A stretch of DNA of 64,000 bases from Bolinopsis microptera (lineage: Eukaryota; Ctenophora; Tentaculata; Lobata; Bolinopsidae). Positions 51,152-62,556 of this stretch are shown piece by piece (positions within the stretch are counted from its first letter, which is position 1; every line of letters begins with the position of its first letter). The translations under genes and the position numbers were made by a program. The stretch lies in the NCBI RefSeq assembly GCF_026151205.1, contig NC_087076.1:10206902-10270901 (forward strand), given 5' to 3'. The notes under the pieces are model-generated. The model did no database searches and was not told where the DNA came from. It worked only from the letters and a program-made list of their open reading frames with translations.

Positions 51152-51228
51152 CAGACTACGACGGCTCAGATAATGAACTCGATATTCACACTCCATTACC
51201 GAGAAAAAGGCTTGGCACCTCTCTAACG
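51152..51228 (+). CDS. Exon with tandem acceptor (CAGCAG); acidic then basic
   Basis: Follows CTACTATTTCAG. The two first bases CA complete the codon left by 50941 (G-CA, Ala), then DYDGSDNELD and IHTPLPRKRLGTSLT. It ends ACG before GTTTGT in phase 0. A second AG three bases on (51153-51154) would drop one residue and give G-AC (Asp) in place of Ala-Asp, a classic NAGNAG choice. The intron before it is only 210 bases. TPLP is a possible proline-directed phosphosite, and RKRLGTS a basic one. Confidence 0.75.
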
Positions 51229-51460
51229 GTTTGTTATAAATTCCTTGCACGTTTTAAATTCTTTGGGTGCTCATTCCCCGGAGATAATATTTTCCTTTGC
51301 CTTTTCTCACATAATCGACGACGACGTTGTTCTTCAATGAAAAATCGAATAATACTTTATAACAGGAAACAGTAAACATGCCTGAAGTATTGATTTCTTA
51401 AGAATCCCCCGATTCCCTGAAATTTAACCTCTATTTTTTGTTAATTCCTCCGGATCACAG

Positions 51461-51547
51461 GGCATGGACTTAGCGGATCCCTTGTCTGAGCTGCGGAACG
51501 ACAAGCGGTGTATGTCGCTCAACAATCTCACAACCCAAAACCCTAAC
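51461..51547 (+). CDS. Exon carrying KRCMSLNNLTT (29 codons, phase 0-0)
   Basis: Acceptor CGGATCACAG, donor AAC before GTTAGT. Encodes GMDLADPLSELRND, then KRCMSLNNLTTQNPN. The core Arg-Cys-Met-Ser-Leu-x-x-Leu-Thr resembles RSKSCGDLTEI in the large exon and HQSCENLT in the exon at 59563. Both it and that later exon have GTTAGT donors and phase 0 at both ends, so they look like duplicated modules. Confidence 0.75.
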
Positions 51548-52567
51548 GTTAGTTCTGCATGTTTAACTTTAATGCTGATTAGTGATTTACATTATTCAGT
51601 TTTCGTTGACTTAAAACTAGACATTTGCACTTTGTACTGTCTGTTAGGCTGCTGCTCAGGTAGTGGCAAATTGTTTCGCACGTTTTAAAAATTGTAACTT
51701 AGGGAAGATTTTGTTGTTTCTTGCCGCTGTTGGCCGGATAACCCCTTTCAAGATCGCAAAATTTGAAAATTTTAAATATCATGGCTGATCTTGTGAAGTA
51801 AATTGCAGGAATCATTTTTGGGCCAGTTGAAACGCTGGATTCGTTGATAGCCTAAATCTTGTGAGTGCTCTGAAGTCAGAATAACATTCTTGACATTATT
51901 AAAAATTCTAGAAACGCTATGTGACATAGCATGTCATCCATGATTCAAGTTGGACGACCCCGTGAATTATTAACTCCTTAATCAATTAGGCGACCTATCA
52001 TTCGAATTCCGCTCATTTGAACATCTTCAACCTTAAGATGCTTTACCATTGGTGCTCAAAAAGATGATTTATCATGAATCATGAAATAACGTGTTCGTTT
52101 AATTATAATGTTGTTATTTTACACGTGTCTTCCCATATTTGTCCCTCTATATTTTATAACCGTCTGTGTCGACAGGTTTACGACCTTTAATTTTAATAAG
52201 GACCGTCAAAGTGTCAAATTTATGTTCATATGTTTTAAATTCAACGATCAAATTTGAATCTCTCGTTCTCCATGAGGCGTTGAGAAATGATTTTTTAAGA
52301 GCGTGGTTGAAGGATATAAAAACCTCAATTGCTGTGTCTTGGGTGCTTCTGAACATTAGAGCACCTTTCAAAAGGGTTATATTGCTCGGTGACCCATGTA
52401 AATATCCTACTTTAATTTAGCATAGTCTACTGGTTCCCAGCTACATTAAACTAGTTACAACCTGACAAGTGTTAAGTTCCTGTCAAATCTCTTACAGTTT
52501 AACATATTAAACTGGAACTGTCCGGAGCATTCCAGAACTTTTTATTGCTTATTATCCTGTCTAAAAC

Positions 52568-52632
52568 CTGTGTTAAATCTGTGTTAAATATGTGTTAAAT
52601 CTGTGTTCAATATGTGTTCAATATGTGTTAAA
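52568..52632 (+). repeat. 11-bp tandem repeat TGTGTTAAATC
   Basis: Six copies of an 11-base unit; the first units read TGTGTTAAATC and later ones TGTGTTCAATA. Intronic. Confidence 0.9.
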
Positions 52633-54282
52633 CGTGCCCGATCCTTCTCAAATCCTGGCCTTGACCTTGAAAGTAAGCATTTGTAAGCTGTCTCACAAGA
52701 TCTTTCATGGCCCTTCTTAAAACTTTAAAAGAAGCTTAGATACAGTCGACAGCATGGAATATCTTGTACAATGTTATTCGACGGTCTTATCATGCTGCAT
52801 GCACCGTAATACCCAATTTATAAATTTTATAACACGGATTATTGTTTATTCGGAACTGGTGTCCAGAATTCAGATTTTAATCAGAAGACCTATAGTACAG
52901 TACTTGTACCCTTGTAACCCATATGAAAACTTGGAAAATAATTCGATCAAAGTATGCAGATTTGCTTGCTGAACTATCTATCAAAAGGATTCTGGCCACA
53001 AGTTAGAAGTTACACACCATAACCACATGATAAAATTCACAAACAATTCATCCATCTGGATTTAACCCCATCACTCAATTACAATATTCATTCTTCTAGT
53101 ATAATACGCCACAACCTTGTCAAAGTGATAAAAACTACAACTGTTCGGTGTTCGATGTTATAATTCTATTCAAGGTGTGTCTTTTAACACAACATTTCAC
53201 CAACAGCTTACAAGTGTGAGACTTTCCATGTCCCATGAAAAGTTACGAATTACTTTTCTTACGATCTCCCCTTCTTTATTTTTAATATTGGACAGAATTC
53301 TTGACGATGTGATGAACTGTAATTGTTCGGAATTATAAAACCATCATCAAGTTGACACAAAAATACAAAAATATTCTGTGCTTTAACCAACTCATCTCCG
53401 AGAGGGTTTATTAAATATTTATATAAAGCATGTTGTTTCCGTTGCTGGTACCATGAAAAGTTTGAAAGTTACCGATCGGCAACCTGAATAGTACTGGTGT
53501 CTCGGTAGTTTGGGGAAGGGCTTTTTGATTGGTTAAAAAATAACTTAATTTGCTGTAATAAGCTAGGTTGCCGACAAGAAAATGGTTGAAAAAAGGCTTC
53601 GCCAAACCTAAAAAATTCGTAATTAATAAGGGTGTGAACCAGTGTCTATACTTTGGCATTAAAACAATTAAATAGATAAATTAAATAAATTCCTCTGGCA
53701 CCGTAGCTAGTATCATAGCAATGTTTGAAATATTTGATAAACATACTATCAACTAAATTAAATGTTACGCGTTGTTACATGTTATATCGGCTTTTCTGCC
53801 CATACTTTGCTTTAGAATTTCAACTTTCAACACGTTGATCCTCTTGAACTTTAATCCTTGTAAGTTCTGCTCATGGATCTAAATTCTAAATTCCCGTCAA
53901 TCGATCATTGTCGGTGGAAAAGAATCACGGTTTAATCCGATTAATAAGAGCCACCTCAGTATTTGTTGCGGTTAGGAATGGAGGAAGGAACGGAGTTATA
54001 GGGTCCGCGTTATTTCGTTCTGACTTAATCTTGACTTAATGTTGACACTACTCTGATTTCATTGGCAAGACTTCGTCACAGCTTGCTGTGCTACTTTGGC
54101 TTTTACTGCGGTCGATATTGTGATGATATTTGTATGCACGAGGGCGAGCCTCTCACTTGAAAAATATGACATTTCCCATGTAAATATTTTCTCAGCAATC
54201 TCATTGAATTAGTTTATGCCACGACTCGTTTTGACTACCATCACGTGAACTTGATTTTTCTCTTTTTAATCTCTCTTTCCAG

Positions 54283-54324
54283 TCAAAGACCCCGTCCCGT
54301 TATAATTTGAGTTGTTATTTCTAA
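54283..54324 (+). CDS. Possible alternative terminal exon (SKTPSRYNLSCYF)
   Basis: Preceded by one of the best pyrimidine tracts in the window, TTTTAATCTCTCTTTCCAG. In phase 0, as required after 51547, it reads SKTPSRYNLSCYF and stops at TAA 54322-54324. SRYNLS resembles the serine motif of neighbouring exons. No canonical polyadenylation signal was noticed close by, and a donor-like GTTGTT at 54311 could also end it. It could be a decoy site. Confidence 0.25.
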   Translation, partial: SKTPSRYNLSCYF

Positions 54325-55063
54325 TTGTCTCAAAGTCCTATTGCTAAAATTAGATGACGTCACAACTATATTGGGGATCACATGACTCCTTCCCCTCCCC
54401 TGACTGGTCTATCCCTCTGAACACGCAGTCACCGCTGGTATTCAGATAATATGACCGGAATGAGAGCCAATAGACTCGAGCGGATCCAGAACCTGTATAA
54501 GAGAAGATTGTTCCCGTTCCTAGAATTTGTGCCGCTGTTTGCATCATATAACCGGAACATGTAGTTAGCCTAGCTGATATGGGTGCCATTTGTTCCATCA
54601 TTACCTCCTCCTATTAACACCTTTTTATCTTCCCTTCAAATACTCATTCCTTGCCTCCTGTGACCTGTCGCTGTCTTATAGTGTCTTAGCAGAGCAGATT
54701 CCTTTGGGGGTCTTTGTCGAGTCCCCAGCTGTTGCAGAAAGCCGCCGATTTACCAATCCATTTCAGTTTCTTGTTGACGTGCTATGTCATGATTTGAGGC
54801 TTCACAGAAGCCCGTTATGACTTTCGATTGTGATCCGACAGCTAAATTCGCCGTAGTACAACAAGGCAGTTTCTCGAAGCAGTCGTATTGTTTTGCTCTG
54901 ATATCGGTCTCTCTTTGTTGCTTCCTCCCTAGTATGTCTTTAATTCCCCCTAACTCACACCAGCGGATGGTGATATAAAACACACTGTCACGTGGTGTTG
55001 TTGAGAGAAACGTAACAAAGTAATGATGAAACCTACCATTTTGTATGGACCACGTCGTTTCAG

Positions 55064-55103
55064 CCTGTCCCGATCTGTCTCTTATGATCCTGCAGTTGAC
55101 AAG
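55064..55103 (+). CDS. Possible microexon (LSRSVSYDPAVDK)
   Basis: Forty bases between GTCGTTTCAG and GTGGGT. In one frame it reads LSRSVSYDPAVDK with the same Arg-Ser-x-Ser style as the gene. That frame needs two bases from upstream and leaves none, so it would fit after the exon ending 33306 (AG-C, Ser) and before 58116 or 59563, skipping the exons between, but not after 51547. The donor GTGGGT is moderate. Speculative. Confidence 0.2.
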
Positions 55104-55345
55104 GTGGGTATTGTTAGGTTTAAATCAGAAGTTATCTGGTGATGTTACCAGGTGGGTTTTACAAGGTAAACTTAACCTGATAGCCTTCGTCGGTTATAAG
55201 TGTAAACTTACCGATGACCAGTTATCCGCTACCAAGTGACCGTAACTGGATTACCGTTAACTGCAGTAACCGGTGCCAAGTAACGGTTACCGCCGGTAAC
55301 CGTTACCTGGTTACCGGTGCCAAGTTACCGTTAACGTGGGCGTTT
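55104..55345. repeat. GGTTACC-rich imperfect repeats with a 27-bp palindrome
   Basis: Many forms of GGTTACC, GTTACCGG and AAGGTGGGT crowd this stretch. The centre, 55280-55306, is two perfect 13-base arms, GTAACGGTTACCG and its complement, around one base. Confidence 0.85.
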
Positions 55346-57879
55346 AATTTCAAGGTAGGCGTTACCAGGAAAGCGTGACAATAAGTTTAATGGCTTCCAA
55401 CACTCCTATAATAGTGGGACTGCGTGTTAGATTGTTTCAAAGCAATTATAGGTGCCGCCAAGATTTAAACAACAAAATTTCTGACATTAAAATATGCTTT
55501 GAATTTGGTCGTAAACGTATCTGTACTTTTTGTTAGGCCAGAAGTCTAGGCACAATTTTTACAATTTATGAATTTTAAATCAAATAACTTGACGGAACTT
55601 ACCTACCTTGAACGGGTTCTTTCTTGCATTTTTATCAGCCTCACGTTTCATTTTCCAAGTTGAAACCGTCCTTGCTGCAGAATATATCGCACTCCAAATC
55701 GTCTCCATAAAATAGTTCAATAGGTAGGCCAACATCCAGATCCTGATTTATCCTTCCTGTAAAGACTTGAAGTGAAAGTTTAGAGCGTTGGCACGTGGCA
55801 CATCAAGGAATCTGTAGTGGGAATCCTGGTGGGATGCCGATCGAAATGTTTGAAATTGTTAAATCTTTAGCCTTAAGAAATCTCCATACCGTGTTTGTAG
55901 TCTCATAATGGAGAAAAAAGGTGACATACTGATTTCTTCATATCAGCATTTGGTGCGATCGAGTTTTTACTACTCCGCAACAATCTATTTAGCGCTCTTA
56001 CATCTTAAGTAATTAGTAATACTAATCACAAAGACATGGTCCTCCACAAAGAAACTGCTTGAAAGTACTGGGTGTACTCTATTTTTACCTGTTAAGTAGC
56101 CTTACGAGGACTGATAATTAGCGGTTCATGCCAGCTCCAACCCCGTCAATTATTGAGTCATCACCACTGCTCTCAGAGGTCTGCAGTGCTGATCTCTGGT
56201 CATAAGTCGCAGAAAATTGATCGGTATGTAGTTTGTGAACTATGTAGAACTATGTACGCGTTGTTTGCGTCAAAGGATATTATAATATTTTAGATTCCCT
56301 GGGAGAGACCTGCAATATTATCAGGTAAATACAATTTACAGTTGATGGGGTGTGGCCGTTTGACTCTTTGTCTTTTTTTCGCAAAAATATCAGGCATACC
56401 GAACATATAGAGGTAATGTAAAGTATCGGCTGTCAAGTTGACATTTAACAAGGTCTGTGTGTATTGGAAGTTTACTGTATCTCAAGTTTTTACGAGATGC
56501 TGAAATTTATAATATGCATCGATGTAATATTTGTTATAATATGTGATAATATTTATTCATCTGTTAGGCATTTCCATCTTGTAAGAAGGGCCGGTACTCA
56601 AAGTCAAATATCAATGGCTGGAAAGGCGAAAATGGCGAGCAAAATTGATCATTTATTCTTCGTTCGTATTCCAGAAATTCTCAAAAGTTTATTGCAAAAT
56701 TGTCGATGATGCACCCAAATGTTTAGTTAATACAGTTGACATATTCTTTGTCGCTTAATCCTGCACCACCACAAGGTTGCACCACCCTATCAAACGGTTC
56801 TCCAAGGAAGCAGCTGTCATACAATCACGGTTTAATAAAATAAACTTTATTGATATGGTTTGTTTTGTTATATAGTGGTGACAGTTATGCAAATTGTTTT
56901 AATTGTTTAGGCACTCAAAGTAAGTAAGTAAGATTATGAGACTTTATTGAATGTTTCAAGTTTGATTTCTCCGAGTCAAATTTTAGTCTTCCTCTACCAT
57001 GCTAGTGATTGCAAGAATTTCTAAGTTGTGTCCTTTTTCCCAATCGGTACAGCCACCGGCAATAATTCAGATAACGAAAAGTCATCTAATAATAAATGAT
57101 ATAATTTAGTTGAACACCAGCTGGCTCTTATTAAAAACATTCCGCATACTTGAGATAAGAATTCAGGCGTCTGATTGATTCCATTCAGACAAATTGGCCC
57201 TAAATTGGGTAAGTCAGATAAGGTAAGCTGCGCCTAGATTTACGGGAGAAACCTTAAACGTTGCGTTCTCACGCCTTAGCTTAACCCCGACAATGCTAAA
57301 TAAAAGTGCTTAATTTTCATGTTTACAATCATTAGAAAATGATCGTAACAATTTGGGTTAAATGGTGATCGTAACAATTGGATAACGAGATGTCTTAGAA
57401 CGCCGTACTCCCTGAATAGAATTCCCTGAGTTCGCGGCGTACTTTGGTTTCTGTAAGTCACATGATGATCTAAAAGAATTTGAAAAATGTTGCCACCAAG
57501 TCAATTACGGGCCCTTTCTTTTCGTTTAGCGAGATGGATTATCTAAGACCTTAGTTATTGGGATATAATATTACTGCTCTGACCATATATAAGGGGCCCT
57601 TATCAGCTTTGAAGTTAAGTACTTCAAATTCACAATAATTAGACTTCTGGACCAATGTAAATTAATCGCGTTAAAGAACTCGCGTATTAATCGAATTTCG
57701 TCCCGGAATCTAAATTTCTAGGCTGTCCTGAATTATGGGTTATATTCTATGCCTTATATATATTATGTTAAGAAGCCTTTCCAACAATGCCTCAGAATTT
57801 ACAGTATATCCATACTCAAACTTTAAAATTATCCTTAGATGGTTTTCGTAGACGGCAAAGAAGCATGCTCAGGGTCCAG

Positions 57880-57903
57880 GGAGAGAGAGAGAGAGAGAGA
57901 GCT
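57880..57903. repeat. (GA)n microsatellite
   Basis: About eleven GA units. Another broken GA stretch is at about 60061-60090. Confidence 0.9.
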
Positions 57904-58115
57904 GTGTCACTTATGTGTTATAGAACCTTACATTCAATAAGACTAACAGTGTTAGGCTAACACCTCATAGTATCGTATTGCTAACCCTTATCAGTACTGG
58001 CTATAAGTCACGCAAAAACTAGGAATCATGTATGGTAATAATCTTGTTATACTTTTTTTTGTCGTACTTTTTACGAGTCGTGTGAATTTACCGTCTTTTC
58101 TATAAAGGTTTTTAG

Positions 58116-58229
58116 CGGTGCTTCATTTCGTTCAAAATTGAGTATCTCAATCTGACATCACTAGACCGTGTAGATCTACCCCCGATGAAACGCAACAAAG
58201 GCATCAGGCGGAAATCATCCTCTTTGAGG
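58116..58229 (+). CDS. Exon with RRKSSSLR (38 codons, phase 0-0)
   Basis: Acceptor AAGGTTTTTAG at 58114-58115, donor TTGAGG before GTAGGT. The frame is open throughout and reads RCFISFKIEYLNLTSLDRV, then DLPPMKRNKGIRRKSSSLR. It begins and ends in phase 0, exactly what lies on either side (51547 and 59563). RRKSSSLR repeats the gene's basic-serine motif at the 3' end of the exon. A later AG (58171-58172) could give a shorter form but would break the phase. The pyrimidine tract is modest. Confidence 0.55.
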
Positions 58230-59562
58230 GTAGGTTATAATAGGCTGCTGAAATTACCAAAATATTCAAAAATTCCCCATGTTTCTACCTGAACCGCCGG
58301 TATTTGCCTGTCTTCGGGGGAGAATGCGGCGGTGTACCCTGGAGCACATGTTTTAGGAGCAGCATTCTTTATCAGATCATACTTTTGCTAATTTACTAAA
58401 CGTGATCACGTACATTGAAACTCGAAATCTGGTCTGTAATAAACGATATTTTAATTTCCCTTTGATAACGAAACTCCGCTTGACTTCCCGTTCCGCATTG
58501 TGCCAGCAATTGGCAGAAAATACTTCTACTAGCGTGACTAGAAACTACATGAAACGAGTAGCGTATGTAAAACGACTCGACGCATAGTTAGCTGCTAATC
58601 AACCGAAAGCCCACGAAATATTATACAATTAACGAAAGATGCCAGTGTGGTGACACAAGATTAAACTATAGTCAAAACTTTGCTGCAGTTTAATATGACT
58701 GATCGCTGATCACGATTAAATAACATTTCTCTGGATGGTTTCTCGTTTTCGACACAACTTTCTTTTGAATATGACACTGACTAAATTGTTTTGCGGTCCT
58801 CTAAGCTTACGACTGCACTGCAGCGTTTCAATATACAAGAATCCCAGTTGTGATAAAATCCGTAGTAATGTTTTTTGTCAATAATCCTTGCAAATCTCGG
58901 CTCCTTCAAACGTTCGATTAAAATTCAGCCGATAATTAATCGGAATTTTCTGCACACATTCTACTACAGTAGCTCAGTGAATCGGTGATAGAATTTAATT
59001 TTGTTATTTTTAATGATCGACCATTTTCGCCCCCGCATTATAGACGTTTAAATATGTCCCTTACGTCGATATAATTAATCGGCAATTGAATAGAATTAGA
59101 CTCAACTTAGACATGTTCTTGGCCTGCAACATAAGTTGCTAGAATATGTTGGATTTCATATTGCCTCGTTTAGATTCATTGATCTAAAGCCATTGCGACA
59201 TTAGTAGTTCGAATCGACCACGGATTCCGTAGTGCTTCGTTCATTTCATTATAAACCCGTGAGTATTGGTCACCATCAATATTGAATAGGTACTGATTAG
59301 ACACCGTTGTTCGATCGTATTAAGGGTGCCTGGATTTAATTATACCTCCTATTCTGCCTGAAAATACAATTTTGCGTTTCAATCTTTAAAATGCATCATC
59401 GAAAATCCGCGAAAACTTTGTATATTAACAATTTCTTTAAAATGAACATCTGCTATTATAAATAAAGGTTTATCAGGGTTTTTGATTATTTAAACTGTTT
59501 CTTGCAATAGTTTCCTTTTGCCAAGTTTATAAATTATGATTTCTGAACCATCACCTCATCAG

Positions 59563-59670
59563 GATCTGCGGAAGATAGCAGAAATTCCAAAACGGTTCAA
59601 CAGTTCCGAGCGACTTCTGTCTCCTGACGGTGTCGGACCTCTACATCAGAGTTGTGAGAACTTAACTCGG
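59563..59670 (+). CDS. Exon with ERLLSPDG and HQSCENLTR (36 codons, phase 0-0)
   Basis: Acceptor TCACCTCATCAG, donor CTCGG before GTTAGT. Encodes DLRKIAEIPKRFNSSERL, then LSPDGVGPLHQSCENLTR. The frame is fully open, and the exon has the same phase and the same GTTAGT donor as 51461-51547. LLSPDG offers a proline-directed site. HQSCENLT matches the SCxxLT pattern seen as KSCGDLT in the large exon. No domain recognised. Confidence 0.8.
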
Positions 59671-59800
59671 GTTAGTTTGATTTGTTTATGAATTATCTAA
59701 TTCCTTTATGCCTCTTAACACCTTGTCCATCAATCTCCCCGTCATTTTCATATCAACGTAAAATTAACCGTTTTTTCTCTTTTCCTGGAACTGTATTCAG

Positions 59801-59819
59801 AAGCCGACTAACTGTCTTG
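59801..59819 (+). CDS. Microexon KPTNCL that shifts phase 0 to 1 (or terminal exon to 59875)
   Basis: Only 130 bases after the previous exon, behind CTTTTCCTGGAACTGTATTCAG. Ending at CTTG before GTATGA it adds KPTNCL plus one base, the exact phase change needed between 59670 (phase 0) and the exons at 60204 or 60590 (both need one base). If the donor is not used, the frame runs on as GMKCGTPDTSTDIPLHHL and stops at TAA 59873-59875, giving a short alternative C-terminus. Nineteen bases is a small exon, but the phase fit supports it. Confidence 0.55.
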
Positions 59820-60203
59820 GTATGAAGTGTGGCACCCCGGATACCTCCACTGATATCCCTCTGCACCATTTGTAACGAGCACGATCACTTGCACTTCCAT
59901 ATCCTGTGTTGCAATTAGATTTGACAAATGAAATTACCGTCCCCACCATTTGTCCAGCTCATGTTTCTCTCTACCAACTGGTACGTGTATATTCCAGGTA
60001 CACTTCACCTGTCAAGGATATAGTTTCCTGGTTTAAGGGAGAGCTATAACTAATCCCAGAGAGAGACTAGAGAGAGAGAGAGAACTAATCCCATTACCAA
60101 ACCATCATTGTTAGTAAACACAGTCAGCATGCTAGATTGAGCCATGATGACACGGAGAGAGACTCCTGCTCAGAATTAGTATTATCTCACCCAGCTCCAG
60201 CAG

Positions 60204-60358
60204 GGTACCCCACAACGAACACTAAAGGGTACCAGGAGCCCTGCAGCAATTCATTATCCTACCCGTTTTACAGCTACTCAAACCCAATCTTATCATCGTT
60301 TAACATGGTCTCTCCGGCAAAGAAGAATACAGCACCAATTATCAAACAGGAGCCCTGA
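60204..60358 (+). CDS. Candidate alternative terminal exon ending IKQEP
   Basis: Behind CACCCAGCTCCAGCAG, GG completes the codon left at 59819 (Gly) and the frame continues YPTTNTKGYQEPCSNSL, tyrosine- and serine-rich SYPFYSYSNPILSS, then MVSPAKKNTAPIIKQEP and TGA at 60356-60358. IKQE matches the sumoylation consensus (hydrophobic-Lys-x-Glu). No canonical AATAAA was seen soon after. It could instead be an intronic stretch open by chance, skipped in favour of 60590. Confidence 0.35.
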
Positions 60359-60589
60359 ACTTAACTGGGATCATTCATTTTAGAGGAATTTTAATCTGGA
60401 AAACATTTCTCTGTTGCCGGGGGTGCTAGAATGCTATGAATAGGTTCTGCGGAGATAATGACCGACACCGTCTACCTGTGCAGCTCATCTCTCCCAAATA
60501 ATTTATATATGATTTATTATGTAGAGCTCGACCCTTATCATGTATCATATTATACGTGTGATAACCACGTTTCTATATAATATTATCAG

Positions 60590-60688
60590 GAATGTTGCAC
60601 ACCACCACGGACCAACACGTTTATTATTCGCAGGCTAGAACTGACATGGAGGTGGACGAGTCCCGGAAATCAAGCTACTCCACTGAAG
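60590..60688 (+). CDS. Exon with MEVDESRKSSYSTE (99 bases, phase 1-1)
   Basis: Acceptor ATATTATCAG, strong donor ACTGAAG before GTAAGA. Two leading bases GA join one upstream base, then MLHTTTDQHVYYSQARTD and MEVDESRKSSYSTE. SRKSSYS again carries the basic-serine motif. As a symmetric 99-base exon it can be included or skipped without changing the frame. Confidence 0.75.
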
Positions 60689-61118
60689 GTAAGATTCGGT
60701 TACCTGCCCGGCCACGATCACGGTCTAACCAGGTAACGGCACGTCGTGTGCCATTGTTTACCAGCGTAGTGATAAGCTCACGGTTTTTATTTTGTTCTTC
60801 CGTTACAAAATATGTTCATTGTTCTGTTATTACGCGTCTCCTCAAATGTGTGTTAAAAGTATTTTATCTATACTTGTACAGACGCCATGTCATGTCTTCT
60901 CAGTACTTACTTGTACTTTACTTGAGAGTGGGAAGTGTTTGTTCCGAGTTGTTGGAGTAGACTGCATAACGTGTTGGTATGTCAACTCTCCGCGGTTCAA
61001 AGTACGAGACACACTCAGTGTACCTATTCCGACTGGTTGTACTTTAGTAGCGTCTTTACTAGTAGCAGCTTTACAAGTACTACTTTAGTAGCGTCTTCTT
61101 GTTTTATCCACTTTGTAG

Positions 61119-61288
61119 AAATAGCTCCAGCTTCAAGACACCGGCTAACCGGTTCTTCTTGGCTCTGTCTTCGTTTCTTTTGTCTTGATTGTCAGGCAAG
61201 TGAATTCCAAGGCAGCGTAGCAATTCACTTCACCAGATATTTGGGTAGATATAAATTTCCGGTCGATTTCTACAACCTAAATGTCTAG
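61119..61288 (+). CDS. Candidate alternative terminal exon with hydrophobic cysteine-rich start
   Basis: Very good acceptor: TCTTCTTGTTTTATCCACTT then TGTAG. AA completes the codon left at 60688 (G-AA, Glu). It encodes IAPASRHRLTGSSWLCLRFF, then CLDCQASEFQGSVAIHFTR, YLGRYKFPVDFYNLNV and TAG at 61286-61288. The phase fits. The composition (WLCLRFFCLDC) differs from the rest of the gene and no close polyadenylation signal was seen, so this may be a chance frame. Confidence 0.28.
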
Positions 61289-62556
61289 TACACTATGTAC
61301 TGACTACTGAACACTATATACACTGAACACCACTGTTGATACATAAGATTATTGATGAGATGCTTGTCTATCTACTTCAGTTGGAGTCATCATCTTTACT
61401 GTAATCCAATCAACTAAACACTCGCCACCACCAGCTTAGTCAGTATAACATGTCGTCATGTGTTGTAGCGTCTACAGTGGATTTGTTGCTTACATAATAT
61501 AATACTAATGTCGTACTGTGTGGTGCCTTATACTGTATAGTATACGTAATACCTTGTTATACGTAATTATAAGTTATGTTTAAAACTTAAGTTATTTAGC
61601 AGTATGTTATATCGGTTAAATAACAAATAACGACGTAGCTTCTGTTTAGCGGATGACACCCGGTAATTAGGATCTAGGGAAGCGCTATCAAATCTGTAAT
61701 TTGCAAAACAACCTTTGATTAGAGATTACTATAGGCCGGTTCCTTTGCACTTCCCGTGATCGTATGTGACCGCATTGCATAATAATAAAACATTACTCTA
61801 ACATACGTTCCTTACGTTAATTAAATTTGATCCAGCATAATTAATAGTTTCTCTTGCCCGGCTTAAAACATCGTTTTTACTTCGTGTTTTACTGTAAAGT
61901 ATTCGTAGACTTGACAGGCCATGGCAGGGCAGATTCTTTCGTGTACAAATCGTATAACTTGTTAATGCACGTATAGCTGTATAAGGTAGAAGAATTACTG
62001 AGAAAATCAGATTCAGATGCCTGTATAATTGATCCGCCTTATTTTGTACCATATACTGAGATATGTAAGGTATTTATATTTTGTGTCATCACTGTTTCAC
62101 AGCTTGTATTCCCTGTGCGGATATTAGGACCATAATTTAAGTATCAAAGTAACTTTGGCCTACTGTTGGTAGATCCCTTGAAATAGTTTAGCATTCCGTT
62201 GAATTCAGATTATATTGAGCTGCCATATAATTATACTTGTCCAAGCACTATAAGTATTATTACTTTATTCGGGTAGTATTTACCATTTTTTGACAGATTG
62301 TGTGGCCCTGTGTAGCCCATCCGTCCTTTGTTATTATATGTAGATTCATCTTTTATAAAAGAGTGAACGGAGTTTTTATCTAATTATCATAGAACTTGCT
62401 GAGTTCTCCCAATTACTCAAATCTTGTTTATAGTGTTCGTTAATCAGGTTTGCAAACAAGTTCACATCATGATCTATATATTTTCGACTCATTGTCATTG
62501 ATCCATTTCTTCGCTTTCCGTACTGTTCGTTTGTATGACCGTTCGTATGAATCCAG
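61289..62556 (+). other. Non-coding, part of the intron before the histidine-rich exon
   Basis: AT-rich with no supported exon. AATAATAAAACATT near 61780 could be a polyadenylation signal for a shorter transcript. Confidence 0.45.

Larger units (their letters stand above)
51548..58115 (+). other. Intron of 6.6 kb with weak optional exons
   Basis: Bounded by GTTAGT and AAAGGTTTTTAG. Besides the weak exons at 54283 and 55064 and repeats listed separately, I see nothing supported. Small ORFs near 52166, 54590 and 56464 lack splice context. Confidence 0.5.

Noticed and set aside
52630-52670. VPDPSQILALTLK before GTAAGC
   Set aside because: Phase 0 at the donor fits, but there is no acceptor upstream; the frame runs into the 11-bp repeat.
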